From Arenibacter sp. 6A1 (GTDB taxonomy: Bacteria; Bacteroidota; Bacteroidia; Flavobacteriales; Flavobacteriaceae), in NCBI RefSeq assembly GCF_012272855.1, contig NZ_JAAXCQ010000015.1, positions 1 to 64,000 on the forward strand: a DNA stretch of 64,000 nucleotides. The letters run 5' to 3'. Each line of letters opens with the position of its first letter. Position 1 is the stretch's first letter. The notes beneath the pieces were generated by a model. The model was not told the origin of the DNA. It saw only the letters and a list, made by a program, of their open reading frames with translations, and made no database searches. The translations under genes and the position numbers were made by a program. Positions 17,941-27,218 of the stretch are shown here, one piece after another.

Positions 17941-19470
17941 ATGAAAAAAATGTTTCATAAAATATGCTGTTTTGTTTTTATAATGAAAGGCATGTGGACT
18001 TTTGCGCAATCACATCATACCATAGATTTTGAAAACATAGATGGAATTGTAGTAACGGATGGTATCATGGGAAAAGCTTTCGATTTGGGAGATGTGGCCA
18101 GACGTTATGCTATTGATGTTCCTAATCCAATGTACGAGCAAACCAATTTTACCATTACCGTTTGGGTAAAAGCTATGGAGGAAGGTAGATCGGCCTACAC
18201 TATAGTATCCTCTTTAAAGGAAACGGATATGGGGTATGATGGTTGGAAGTTTGGAATTCAGGCTAATGGAGCCTGGAATTTTGTGATTAAAAGTAACGAA
18301 AAACAATTTACCTATAATCCAACCCCAGAACGACAAAGTATTCGAGATGGGAAATGGCATTTATTGGCAGTAAGCTATGACATAACCAGTCAGGATCTGT
18401 CCTTTTATTATGATGGACTTCCATTAGCTATTTATAATGCCCCTGGTTTAGAAAATGTGAACTTAGGAAAAAAGGTGGTGATTGGGAATGCGATCGATAA
18501 TAAAAAACCATACAAGAGTGAACAGTGGGAATCCTTTTACGGGGCTATTGATGATATTGGCTTTTCAAACAATGCGATGGACCCAATGGAAATTAGTGAA
18601 ATGTATAGCAGCGTAACAGGAAAGAAGCAGACAGAAATTGATGCTTCCTTAGAGGATCTTACCCTAACAAGTTTTAATATTTGGCACGGCGGTAACGAGT
18701 CTGGTAAAGAAGCAGGGTTTAATAGAATAATGCAACTGCTCAAGGAAAGCAATTCAGATGTGTTCGCATTAGTAGAGACCTATGGATCCGGCGAAAAAAT
18801 AGCAGACGGTTTAGGGTACTATTTGTATCTTATAAGTTCCAATCTCTCCATTATAAGTCGTTACCCTATAGTCGATACACATTTGGTTTATAATTCTTTT
18901 AACAGTGGAGGGGCTACCATAGCCCTTCCCAATGGAAAACGTATTAATATATTTAATGTTTGGCTACACTATTTACCAGACTATTGGTCGGGTTTTATGA
19001 AAGACGAAAAATGGGATACGAACGATTTTTTAGTAGAAGAAAATAAGACCAGAGGGAAAGAAATTCGGACAATACTTTCTGAGATCAGTCCTTTTATTAC
19101 TAATAGCGATAAGGTTCCAGTTCTTTTATCCGGGGATTTTAACAGTGGCTCCCATTTAGATTGGACCCAAAAGAACAAGGAAGCCCATAATGGTTATGTA
19201 GTTCCATGGCCAGCCAGCTTGGCCATGGAAGCTAATGGCTTTAAAGATGCGTGGCGGGTGGTGTACCCTAAAGTTAAGACCCATCCCGGTATTACGTGGT
19301 CTCCTTTAAATTCTGCGGACACCTATATTAAGGATAGAATAGATTACGTGTATTACAAAGGGGGGCAATTAAAACCCGTAAAAGCAAGACTTATCGAGGA
19401 TCATGCTTTACAGTTTCCCTCTGATCATGCGGGTGTTACCGTAAAATTTAAACTGCTAGATGATTTTTAA
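17941..19470 (+). CDS. Secreted LamG-domain endonuclease/exonuclease/phosphatase (EEP) family protein
   Basis: A 509-residue protein with a signal peptide (~1-22, ending FAQ). Residues ~23-220 form a concanavalin/LamG-like carbohydrate-binding fold (NFTITVWVKAMEEG, DGKWHLLAVSYD, FYYDGLPL, GAIDDIGFSNNAM). Residues ~235-505 are an EEP-superfamily domain with FNIWHGG, FALVETYG (metal-binding Glu), LSGDFNSGSH (GDFN) and PSDHAGV (SDH) motifs. EEP proteins include phosphodiesterases, sphingomyelinases and nucleases; here the LamG module and PUL context favour a glycan phosphodiesterase, which is an inference. It begins 2 bases after the stop of the propeller phosphoesterase. Confidence 0.85.
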   Translation: MKKMFHKICCFVFIMKGMWTFAQSHHTIDFENIDGIVVTDGIMGKAFDLGDVARRYAIDVPNPMYEQTNFTITVWVKAMEEGRSAYTIVSSLKETDMGYDGWKFGIQANGAWNFVIKSNEKQFTYNPTPERQSIRDGKWHLLAVSYDITSQDLSFYYDGLPLAIYNAPGLENVNLGKKVVIGNAIDNKKPYKSEQWESFYGAIDDIGFSNNAMDPMEISEMYSSVTGKKQTEIDASLEDLTLTSFNIWHGGNESGKEAGFNRIMQLLKESNSDVFALVETYGSGEKIADGLGYYLYLISSNLSIISRYPIVDTHLVYNSFNSGGATIALPNGKRINIFNVWLHYLPDYWSGFMKDEKWDTNDFLVEENKTRGKEIRTILSEISPFITNSDKVPVLLSGDFNSGSHLDWTQKNKEAHNGYVVPWPASLAMEANGFKDAWRVVYPKVKTHPGITWSPLNSADTYIKDRIDYVYYKGGQLKPVKARLIEDHALQFPSDHAGVTVKFKLLDDF

Positions 19471-19551
19471 CAATAGTTGAAAAATGAGTCAGGCGAGCAT
19501 AATATTTGCTTAGTTTGTTATAGGTTTAATAAAAATTAAATAAAAGTTTCC

Positions 19552-21204
19552 ATGAAAAATGTATGTTTAACGAGCTTGATGTTACTTTTTTTTACAGTTT
19601 CCGTTCATTCTCAAATATGGATTGTTGATCCGTTGGAAGCGCTGTACCCGGACCGCAACAATGTGAAATCTTGGAGTCCGATTTGGTCGGCAGATTTTAT
19701 CATGCAAACCGAAGTAGCCGCGCACCTACTCGTAAAAACACCAAAAAACACCCCATTTACTATAAGCGCAGAGATCGAGGGGCGTTCTTTGACAGACGGA
19801 TCTTTTTTTGAATTGATAGACGTTCCGGTAGAACAAAATACGGGTCTCGATAGCCGTACCGAACTATATACGGGAGCGCCTAATCCCTTTGTTATAAGAA
19901 AAGCACCCTTTAAGATTTATGAGGCAATAAAGCCTGTAGACAAATCAATTTTTATAAGTGACGGAAACTATCAGGCCTTTAGGTTTGTCCTGCCTGAATC
20001 ATGGAAATCTCCCGGTGAAACAACTATTAAATTTACAGTAACCAGTCAAGAGACTACCTATGTAGGGGAGTTTATACCACGAATTCATGCTATCGATATA
20101 CCTTCGGCTTCGAAAAGTGAATTTTTCTATACAAATTGGTTCAATCTATCCAAAATGGAATATCATCACGGTGTCGTAAGATGGACGGAAGCCTGGTTTG
20201 AGATGCTTGACAAATACGCTAGTTTGATGTCCAAAGGACGGCAAAATGCCATCCTTATCCCCGCTGAATTGATATATGTAGAAAACGGGGAAATTAAATT
20301 GGCAGCAGATAAAATGTGGCGGTTTCTGCAAGTTTTCCAAAGACATGGGTTTCGTTTCTTTGAAGCACCGCATCTGATGAATAGAGGCCCAAATGATGAT
20401 TGGGGAGATGCAGAACTGAAAGTGGCCCTAACCGGTAAACGGTATTATACAGAAGCAGGCAAAAAGGATGTACAAAAGATTATAAGTCTTTTACGGGATT
20501 TTGCTGTAAAACACAATATAGTAGATAATTGGCTACAGCATATCTCCGACGAACCTACCGCAGTAAATGCAGCCTGCTACCGAGATATTGCCGATCAGGT
20601 GAAAGAGCTGTTTCCTCAAGCCTTGATTATGGAAGCAACCAACGACCGAGATAACTTAACAGGAGCAATAGACATTTGGTGTCCTATTATCAATGATTTT
20701 CAGGAAAACGAAGCTTTTTTCAGGAACAGAGAGCAGAAAGGTGAGCAGATTTTTGTCTATACTTGTTTGATACCCGGTGGGCAATGGCTTAACCGAACCT
20801 TGGATATGGAGAAATTGCGTCAGGTTTATTTCGGTTGGGGAGCTGCTCGTTATAATACAGATGGATATCTTCATTGGGGATTAAATCAATATCAGGCAGA
20901 TCCTTACCAAACCAGTGCGGTAAAACACCCCTCTCCTGGAGCTGGCCCCAACAATTACCTGCCTGCAGGAGATACCCATATTATTTATCCCGGTAAAAAC
21001 GGTCCTTTGTCTTCCTTGCGCTTTGAAGCCCATAGGGTCGGTATTGAAGATTATGAATTATTGCAACTACTTAAAATAAAAGATGAAAAGCGTTATAATG
21101 AATTGATCGCTCGTTTGTTCCGTAGTTACACCGATTATAATATAAGTATTCAGGACTATAGATCGGTAAAAAGAGAGCTGTTCGAGATTCTAACAAGTGA
21201 TTAA
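19552..21204 (+). CDS. GH123-like glycoside hydrolase with DUF4091 domain
   Basis: A 550-residue exported protein (signal peptide ~1-20). The N-terminal ~180 residues are beta-rich; the barrel follows (YHHGVVRWTEAWFEMLDKYA). HISDEPTAVNAACY carries an Asp-Glu pair (Asp333, Glu334) where GH123 beta-N-acetylgalactosaminidases have their substrate-assisting Asp and acid Glu. The C-terminal HRVGIEDYELLQLL block is the hallmark of DUF4091, which accompanies GH123-type barrels. A beta-N-acetylhexosaminidase activity is inferred. It is the last intact gene of the PUL block. Confidence 0.75.
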   Translation: MKNVCLTSLMLLFFTVSVHSQIWIVDPLEALYPDRNNVKSWSPIWSADFIMQTEVAAHLLVKTPKNTPFTISAEIEGRSLTDGSFFELIDVPVEQNTGLDSRTELYTGAPNPFVIRKAPFKIYEAIKPVDKSIFISDGNYQAFRFVLPESWKSPGETTIKFTVTSQETTYVGEFIPRIHAIDIPSASKSEFFYTNWFNLSKMEYHHGVVRWTEAWFEMLDKYASLMSKGRQNAILIPAELIYVENGEIKLAADKMWRFLQVFQRHGFRFFEAPHLMNRGPNDDWGDAELKVALTGKRYYTEAGKKDVQKIISLLRDFAVKHNIVDNWLQHISDEPTAVNAACYRDIADQVKELFPQALIMEATNDRDNLTGAIDIWCPIINDFQENEAFFRNREQKGEQIFVYTCLIPGGQWLNRTLDMEKLRQVYFGWGAARYNTDGYLHWGLNQYQADPYQTSAVKHPSPGAGPNNYLPAGDTHIIYPGKNGPLSSLRFEAHRVGIEDYELLQLLKIKDEKRYNELIARLFRSYTDYNISIQDYRSVKRELFEILTSD

Positions 21205-21618
21205 GTATGGGGTGTAATACAGATCACCCCAACTCAACAATGGGATTCAGCTGAACATTTGATTTTGAGGAAAGAAATAACTGTATAAATAATCGAAATT
21301 TAAAAGATTAGGTGTGTTTATAAGGGGCAAAACATCAATCAGTTGACGAACGGACGGCTTGCAATTGTTATTGAAGCCTCCGATAGGGAAGGGGTTCCAA
21401 ATAAAAACACCAGGGAACCGCTCTCCTTGGCGGATGCGATTAGACCTTGTAATTCTACCCAATAAGATGTTGAAAGAAAACCCTAGCGATTCTTTCGGGT
21501 ATTCCCGGGACCACTTTTAGAATGTCGGTTACTGTCATAACGGGCCTTCATATTTTCTCATGCCTAACATACCAAAGAGGTGGCTATCTGTCTAAGGAAA
21601 TATAAAAGATTGGAACCA
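21205..21618. other. Intergenic region with a possible gene remnant
   Basis: Convergent gap between the GH123-like gene and the potassium channel. A plus-strand open stretch at 21334-21465 reads LTNGRLAIVIEAS and KNTREPLSLADAI, weakly like the end of a BNR/sialidase-type protein, but no start or upstream continuation in frame exists. It may be a decayed exo-glycosidase fragment at the PUL edge, or chance. Nothing else is evident. Confidence 0.25.
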
Positions 21619-22431
21619 TTAATTTGCTTTCTCTTCTTCTTTGTTTTTGTTTTTCTTTTTGTTTTCTTCAAATTCAATATCTCTAGCAGATGAAAGAGCG
21701 CTTGCAATTAAGCCGGTAGGGATTGTAATCACACCTAAACCCATAAGGAGTATAACAAAAGTAAACATTCTACCTCCTAAGGTTATGGGGTAGATGTCTC
21801 CATATCCTACGGTTGTAAGAGTAATGATGGCCCACCATAGACTGTGAAAGATAGAAGCAAACTCTTTTGGTTGGGCTTCGTTTTCAAAATAATAAATGCC
21901 CGCTGCAGATAGGAAAATGAAAATCCCTGTTAAAATGAAAAATAAGGTCAGTTCCGGACGTATGATTCTCAAGGCAACGGCAAATCGTCTAAGCGCATCA
22001 TTATACTTCGATATTTTCAGCGCACTTATGATTCTGAAGATCCGCAATGCTCGTATCGCTCTTAAATCAAATTGTTTTGCGAATAAGAATGGAAGAATAG
22101 CAAGTAAATCTATAATACCATAGAAACTAAATATGTACTTTATTTTATGGTTGGTAATATAAATTCTGCCAAAATATTCGATCGTAAAAACTATATAACA
22201 AACATTATTGACAATATCTAAAGTCCTTGTCCAGAAAGGCGATAAATTGGGGAGTGTTCCCAAACAATACACCAGAATAGATATAAAAATCAGTATTTGT
22301 ATGGTAATGTCAAAGAGTCGGCCAGGTTTAGAATCATTGTCTTCAATAATACTCCTTATTCTTTCTTTGGTCGTAGTATTTAAATTAAGAACGGCTTTAG
22401 AGGTCTTGTTAACGAGGTGATTTTTTTTCAT
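21619..22431 (-). CDS. Voltage-gated-type potassium channel (ion transporter)
   Basis: A 270-residue inner-membrane protein with six hydrophobic segments. An S4-like segment with regularly spaced arginines (DLRAIRALRIFRIISALKIS) precedes S5, the pore loop and S6. The selectivity filter TVGYGDIYP identifies potassium selectivity. The C-terminus after S6 is short and very rich in Lys, Glu and Asn. It is transcribed alone, convergent with the PUL. Bacterial channels of this kind set membrane potential or potassium flux; no ligand-binding domain is present. Confidence 0.9.
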   Translation of the reverse strand: MKKNHLVNKTSKAVLNLNTTTKERIRSIIEDNDSKPGRLFDITIQILIFISILVYCLGTLPNLSPFWTRTLDIVNNVCYIVFTIEYFGRIYITNHKIKYIFSFYGIIDLLAILPFLFAKQFDLRAIRALRIFRIISALKISKYNDALRRFAVALRIIRPELTLFFILTGIFIFLSAAGIYYFENEAQPKEFASIFHSLWWAIITLTTVGYGDIYPITLGGRMFTFVILLMGLGVITIPTGLIASALSSARDIEFEENKKKNKNKEEEKAN

Positions 22432-23013
22432 TTTATTGAAGTGGCTGCATAAAAGAATGGGTGCAAAACTAAATATATACTACTATAAAAACCGGAATTA
22501 AGGACACTTTTTTATTCAGGCGAGCGTAAGGAAGTACTCATGGGTACAAATTAGGACCCATATTTATCATTGGTTATGCCGCCTTAAAGCAGCATTTTTA
22601 ACGGGAGAGAAAAGACAACTAGAATTATTGTTTGGGCGTTCCCTCCTACGTCGGGCGGGCTCTTGGCTGTATCCCTTGCTCCGCTGCGGGGATGCCGCCG
22701 CCATCCCTAACGCAAAAAAAAAACAAAACAGAATTAAGTGCTGTTCATTGAGAAATCCAGCATCAATTAAAGCCTTCCTAAAACAGGAAGTATAAAATGT
22801 ATAGATCGTAAATAATTAAAATTACCTTCTTTGGATAACACCTATGCATTGAAACTATAGTCCGTTATGAGATTGATTGCCTCTTAGTTTGGTATATCGT
22901 AAGAAACAACCTCTTTCGGTGAAAAGAGGCTGTTAAGTATTAATTAAGGCTAATTTTTCAGCTTCTGATTGCTTTTTTCAGATGGGTGAAAATGATTGTA
23001 CTATCGATGGCTA
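22432..23013. other. Intergenic region with an 80-bp repeat and a hairpin
   Basis: It holds repeat copy A (22634-22713) and, at 22905-22934, a hairpin (CCTCTTT with AAAGAGG, extended by AACA/TGTT) about 80 bases past the end of the nuclease gene. The hairpin could end that minus-strand transcript, although no T-run follows. No gene was seen. Confidence 0.5.
22634..22713 (+). repeat. 80-bp GC-rich interspersed repeat, copy A
   Basis: Begins GGGCGTTCCC and ends GTCCC/ATCCC-TAACGC, much richer in G+C than its surroundings, with an internal ATCCC/GGGGAT hairpin and GCGTT/AACGC at the ends. The same 80-base element occurs at 40808-40887 (inverted), 51067-51146 (same direction) and 52442-52521 (inverted). 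All copies lie between genes. Confidence 0.85.
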
Positions 23014-24081
23014 TTACATCACTTTCAATGAAGCATCGTAATTGTCTACAGTTTGCAACAACTGCTTTTCAAATTTGTAAATGTCATCAATTGAGTCTAT
23101 TTGTTCTTTTATTTCTTTTTTGCTATCATCAAAAATACTGATGTACTTATTACCACCATTAAGGTGAAGTCTGCAAATAGGTTTTCTATTATTGTCGTCT
23201 AATAGGATTCCGAAATAGGACTGCGTATCACGGTGTACGATCCTTTCTTTTTGTAATTTCCTTCGTAAAATAGCAACAACAATCTGATAGGCCTCCATTT
23301 CTTCCTCTGTTGTCTCAATTTTAGTTTTTGGTTCTATATCAATTTCTTCCTCGGTCTTTTGTTTCTCTACTTCTTTGTTTAATGCCGCATTTAGTCGGTC
23401 GCTTACTTTTTCGCTAATGGTTTGGATGAATGCTTTATTAACAATTTCCTTAAAATCCTCCAATACGGTTGACGTTAATCTTCCGTTATATGCTTTGTTT
23501 GCAAATAGACGAACAAAGTCTAGTGAAGGGGATTGAAGTTCTTGGTCTATCAAAGTTTTAATTTCTCTAGTATATTTTAAATTACTAGCATTGTCCACTA
23601 TTTTTGAAACATCAAAATTGGATTTATGAAACTTCTCAATTTCTTTAACGGTACTTTCTTTTAAAGTGGTAATATCAAATTCCAAAAATGGTTTTTCATC
23701 CATTTTGTTCGGTTCATCCAAATCCGTGTAAAACCTGTAAACAATCCCGTTGGTTAAAAGCGCAAACCTTGTTTTAGTTACGTGGAAATACCTAAACAAT
23801 TGGGAATTGTGAACATTCAAATCCTGTTTCCAATGTTTACATTCAACAATTAAAATTGGCGTTTCATTTTGAAAAATAGCATAATCGACTTTTTCTCCTT
23901 TTTTCAGACCTAAATCGGCGGTAAATTCTGGAACCACTTCTAAAGGATTAAAAGCGTCGTAGCCTAAAATATTTATGAACGGCAAGGTAAAAGCATGTTT
24001 AGTAGATTCCTCGGTACCGATTTGGTCCTTCAGTTGGTCGACCTTATCAGCTAAGGCCTTCAGTTGGTTAAATAGTTCCAT
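23014..24081 (-). CDS. Stand-alone HsdR N-terminal-type (PD-(D/E)XK) nuclease-domain protein
   Basis: A 355-residue cytosolic protein. Residues ~25-160 match the N-terminal nuclease domain of type I restriction R subunits: PFINILGYDAFNP, then VDYAIF (Asp) and LIVECKHW (E-x-K of the PD-(D/E)XK site). The rest is helical and charged, then a small beta-rich domain (IVHRDTQSYFGILLDDN, CRLHLNGGNKYISIFD). There is no helicase motor and no HsdM or HsdS nearby, so this is not a full restriction system. Related stand-alone proteins are widespread in Bacteroidota; a defence or repair role is possible but unproven. Confidence 0.8.
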   Translation of the reverse strand: MELFNQLKALADKVDQLKDQIGTEESTKHAFTLPFINILGYDAFNPLEVVPEFTADLGLKKGEKVDYAIFQNETPILIVECKHWKQDLNVHNSQLFRYFHVTKTRFALLTNGIVYRFYTDLDEPNKMDEKPFLEFDITTLKESTVKEIEKFHKSNFDVSKIVDNASNLKYTREIKTLIDQELQSPSLDFVRLFANKAYNGRLTSTVLEDFKEIVNKAFIQTISEKVSDRLNAALNKEVEKQKTEEEIDIEPKTKIETTEEEMEAYQIVVAILRRKLQKERIVHRDTQSYFGILLDDNNRKPICRLHLNGGNKYISIFDDSKKEIKEQIDSIDDIYKFEKQLLQTVDNYDASLKVM

Positions 24082-24767
24082 AGACTGGTTTTATGTTATA
24101 TTAATTATCAATTATTATTTTTAGTTTGGGAGGTAAACCTGTCCCTTTTTAAGTCAATTAAGAACAGCACAATGTAAAATTTAAAAATGTATTTTCCTAC
24201 TATTAAAATAAGTAAAAACAACATTACGGGTGTTAATGTTAAGAAGTTGCTTATTAACCCTAAAAAGTCAAGAGACATTTTTTATGCTATATCAAAGTGC
24301 AGTAGGCCTACACGAATTAGTATTGTTGGCATTTGGAGTAGCAGTTATTATTATTGTTAGTAATCATAGGCCCTGAAAAAGATAACGCCTCGAGTATGTA
24401 TCGATCATAAGGAATATGTCTCGATAAAAGAATGTTTTTTCGATTGCAATCTTTGTAGAATAACCAAATATCTATATGGATCACACAATAGGAGCAACCA
24501 TGAGCAGGTATTTCGAATAGTGAAAAATACTTCTAGCGAAACCCCTTTTATTCCATAGAATTCTATTTTCCATACCCTAAGAGATCCGATTTGTTCTAAT
24601 AGCAATAGCGACAATCCTCAATGGACAATTATACAAGGGTCCACTTTATTTTTGTAAACCTATGTTGTTCACGGTATAATTTAAGTCGTTTTTGGGGAAT
24701 TATAAGTAGAAATTACTGTAAATTAACAACTTATATATGTTTTGAAAGCGGTCCTAACATTAAGATC
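24082..24767. other. Intergenic region between divergent nuclease and TonB-receptor genes
   Basis: About 690 bases. It contains a small candidate open frame (24284-24376) listed separately and a sequence at 24191-24204 similar to the motif shared by 43280-43302 and 46091-46113. The TonB-receptor promoter must lie here; TATTTTTG just after 24645 resembles the Bacteroidota -7 element, but no good -33 element was identified. Confidence 0.4.
24284..24376 (+). CDS. Candidate 30-residue single-span membrane peptide
   Basis: ATG to TGA frame of 30 residues: a short polar start (MLYQSAVGLHE), one hydrophobic segment (LVLLAFGVAVIIIV) and a polar end (SNHRP). The layout is that of a small membrane protein, and a TTTTCCTAC motif lies about 80 bases upstream. 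No homologue is recognised; it could be chance. Confidence 0.25.
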   Translation: MLYQSAVGLHELVLLAFGVAVIIIVSNHRP

Positions 24768-27152
24768 ATGAAATATAAAATTATCCAATTAGTATCATTT
24801 CTTTTTTTAATACTAAACTCCACTCTTTCCAGCGCACAGGGCAATAAAATTACAATAACCGGAAAGGTCGTAGAAGAGAGGGGCAAGCAGCCTATTGCCT
24901 TTGCCACCGTAATGATAGCCGATGTAAAGACTAAAAAACCGATCTCAGGAACGACCACTTCTGACGACGGTAGTTTTGAACTAAAGACAGATGCCATGGA
25001 TTTTTATATAGAAATTAGTTTTTTGGGCTTCCAAAACAAGATCTTTGGCAAGCCTCCTGGGCAAACCCAGGCCATAACACTAGGCACTATAGTCCTATCC
25101 GAAAATGCGGAACAGTTGCAGGAAGTAGTAGTAGCAGGTGAAATTTCCCGTACTGAATTTAAATTGGACAAGCGGGTCTTCAACGTAGGAAAAGACCTGA
25201 GCACTACAGGGGCAAGCGCCCTAGAAGTCCTGAACAATGTTCCCTCGGTAAACGTAAATATAGAAGGGCAAGTGAGTTTACGTGGCAGTCAGGGAGTTCA
25301 AATTCTGATCAACGGAAAACCGTCCATCATTGCTAGTGAACAAGGTAATGCCTTGGGAACCATAACGGCTGACATGATAGATAGGATAGAAGTGATCACA
25401 AACCCTTCTGCGAAATACGATGCGGAAGGGACTTCGGGAATTATCAATATTGTTATTAAAAAGGAAGAACGAAAAGGGCTAAACGGCTCTATCTCCGTAA
25501 ATACCGGTGCACCCGACAGCCATAGTATAGGGGTGAGCCTGAACAGACGCACAGAGAAATTCAACCTCTTTAGTCAATTAGGGGTAGGGCTTCGCAATTT
25601 GCCCAATGACATAGTAACCAGAAACGTAGACCTTGTAAATAACCGTACTATACTTAGCAGTGGTACCGAATATCGGAATGAGACCTATTACAATATTGTT
25701 TTGGGTACGGATTATCATATCAATGAAACCAATGTACTTACCCTTTCGGGTAATTTTGCCATGGAAATAGAAGACCAGCCATCCTCTACGGCATTTGCAG
25801 CTATAGGAGCAAATGGGGAAACAAATGCGGAATGGGATAGGAATGAGGTAACGGAGGCCAAAAACCCCAAGCTGCAGTATGAATTACAGTATAAAAAAGA
25901 TTTTAAAGACAATGAGGAACATACCTTGCTATTTAGTGCCTTGGGCAATTTTTTTGGCAAGGACCAATCGTCCGAATTTATCAATACTACCATTTCCGGG
26001 GAAAATAACGATGCTACCCAACAGACCCGTACCGATTTTAAAGAGGCGGTTTTTACCTATAAGTTAGACTATACCAATCCCTTTACGGAGCAATGGACCA
26101 TGGAAACCGGGGCACAATATGTATTGAACGATGTTAGCAACGATTATGAAGTAAATAATCTAATAGAGGGTGAGTTTGTAAACGATCCGGGCTTAACCAA
26201 TATTTTTGAATACAATCAAAAGGTTTTGGGACTCTATGGTACAGGGGCTTATGAGGGAAAAAAATGGGGTGTAAAGGCAGGGCTGCGGTTAGAGCTTACC
26301 GATCTGAACACCTTGTTGGCCACTTCGGGGGAAGCCAACGATCAAAAGTATACCAACTTTTTCCCAAGTGTGCATACTTCTTATAAGTTTAACGATAGGG
26401 TTTCCTTGCAAGCGGGTTATTCCAAACGTATCTACAGGCCTAGGTTATGGGATCTGAATCCCTTTTTTAATATCCGCAATAATTTTAGCATCCGTCAAGG
26501 GAATCCCGATCTGTTGCCAGAATTCACGGATTCCTACGAAATCATCAGTATTTATATTCTGGGAAAGACCTCTTTGAACCTAGGAATCTATAGGCGGTAT
26601 ACCACCGATGTGATAGAGCGGGTTTCTACCTTCGAAAACAATGTAAGTACCTATAGACCAGAAAATATCGGTACCAATAAATCTACAGGAATCGAGTTTA
26701 ATACCAAATACAGTCCCGCAAAATGGTTAACTTTAAATGGGGATTTTAATTATGGTCAATATAAGCGAAAGGGAGTTTTTGATACTTCGGTATTCGATTT
26801 CAACGGGGATCAGTGGTCAGCAAAATTGATGTCTAAGGTTAAACTGCCCCTAGATATCGACCTTGAAATGACCGGAAATTATCTATCTAGTTACCAAACG
26901 GTGCAGAGTGCCATAGACGACAACCTATATCTAGACCTAGGCCTCAGGAAAAGCCTCTTTAAGGGCAAGGCGGTCCTCAGTCTTAGCGTTAGGGACGTAT
27001 TCGCTTCTAGGATCGATGAGAGTCGGATTATGCAACCGGAATTTGAAATTTACAACACCCGACAAAGGGGGCGGTTCGTGGCCTTTGGATTCAGTTATGG
27101 ATTTGGAAAGGGAGAGGCGATGGAATATTCCGGGCAAAGACGAAGGTTTTAA
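24768..27152 (+). CDS. TonB-dependent receptor, outer-membrane beta-barrel family
   Basis: About 794 residues from the ATG at 24768; the frame is open upstream to 24621, but the chosen start directly begins a signal peptide (MKYKIIQLVSFLFLIL, cleavage after SAQ). A carboxypeptidase-regulatory-like domain covers ~27-110 (ITGKVVEERGKQPIAFATV). The plug domain follows (ALEVLNNVPSVNVNIEG, VSLRGSQGVQILINGKPS, IEVITNPSAKYDAEGTSGI), then a 14-3-like barrel of the OMP_b-brl_3 type. No STN domain is present, so it is not of the FecR-signalling class. It lies 66 bases upstream of a dienelactone-hydrolase-family gene. Substrate unknown. Confidence 0.9.
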   Translation: MKYKIIQLVSFLFLILNSTLSSAQGNKITITGKVVEERGKQPIAFATVMIADVKTKKPISGTTTSDDGSFELKTDAMDFYIEISFLGFQNKIFGKPPGQTQAITLGTIVLSENAEQLQEVVVAGEISRTEFKLDKRVFNVGKDLSTTGASALEVLNNVPSVNVNIEGQVSLRGSQGVQILINGKPSIIASEQGNALGTITADMIDRIEVITNPSAKYDAEGTSGIINIVIKKEERKGLNGSISVNTGAPDSHSIGVSLNRRTEKFNLFSQLGVGLRNLPNDIVTRNVDLVNNRTILSSGTEYRNETYYNIVLGTDYHINETNVLTLSGNFAMEIEDQPSSTAFAAIGANGETNAEWDRNEVTEAKNPKLQYELQYKKDFKDNEEHTLLFSALGNFFGKDQSSEFINTTISGENNDATQQTRTDFKEAVFTYKLDYTNPFTEQWTMETGAQYVLNDVSNDYEVNNLIEGEFVNDPGLTNIFEYNQKVLGLYGTGAYEGKKWGVKAGLRLELTDLNTLLATSGEANDQKYTNFFPSVHTSYKFNDRVSLQAGYSKRIYRPRLWDLNPFFNIRNNFSIRQGNPDLLPEFTDSYEIISIYILGKTSLNLGIYRRYTTDVIERVSTFENNVSTYRPENIGTNKSTGIEFNTKYSPAKWLTLNGDFNYGQYKRKGVFDTSVFDFNGDQWSAKLMSKVKLPLDIDLEMTGNYLSSYQTVQSAIDDNLYLDLGLRKSLFKGKAVLSLSVRDVFASRIDESRIMQPEFEIYNTRQRGRFVAFGFSYGFGKGEAMEYSGQRRRF

Positions 27153-27218
27153 AAGGTTCAACAGCGGAAGCTACGGAATTTCAACTATTTTTTAAGAATA
27201 TATGATACCCCTAGAGCA

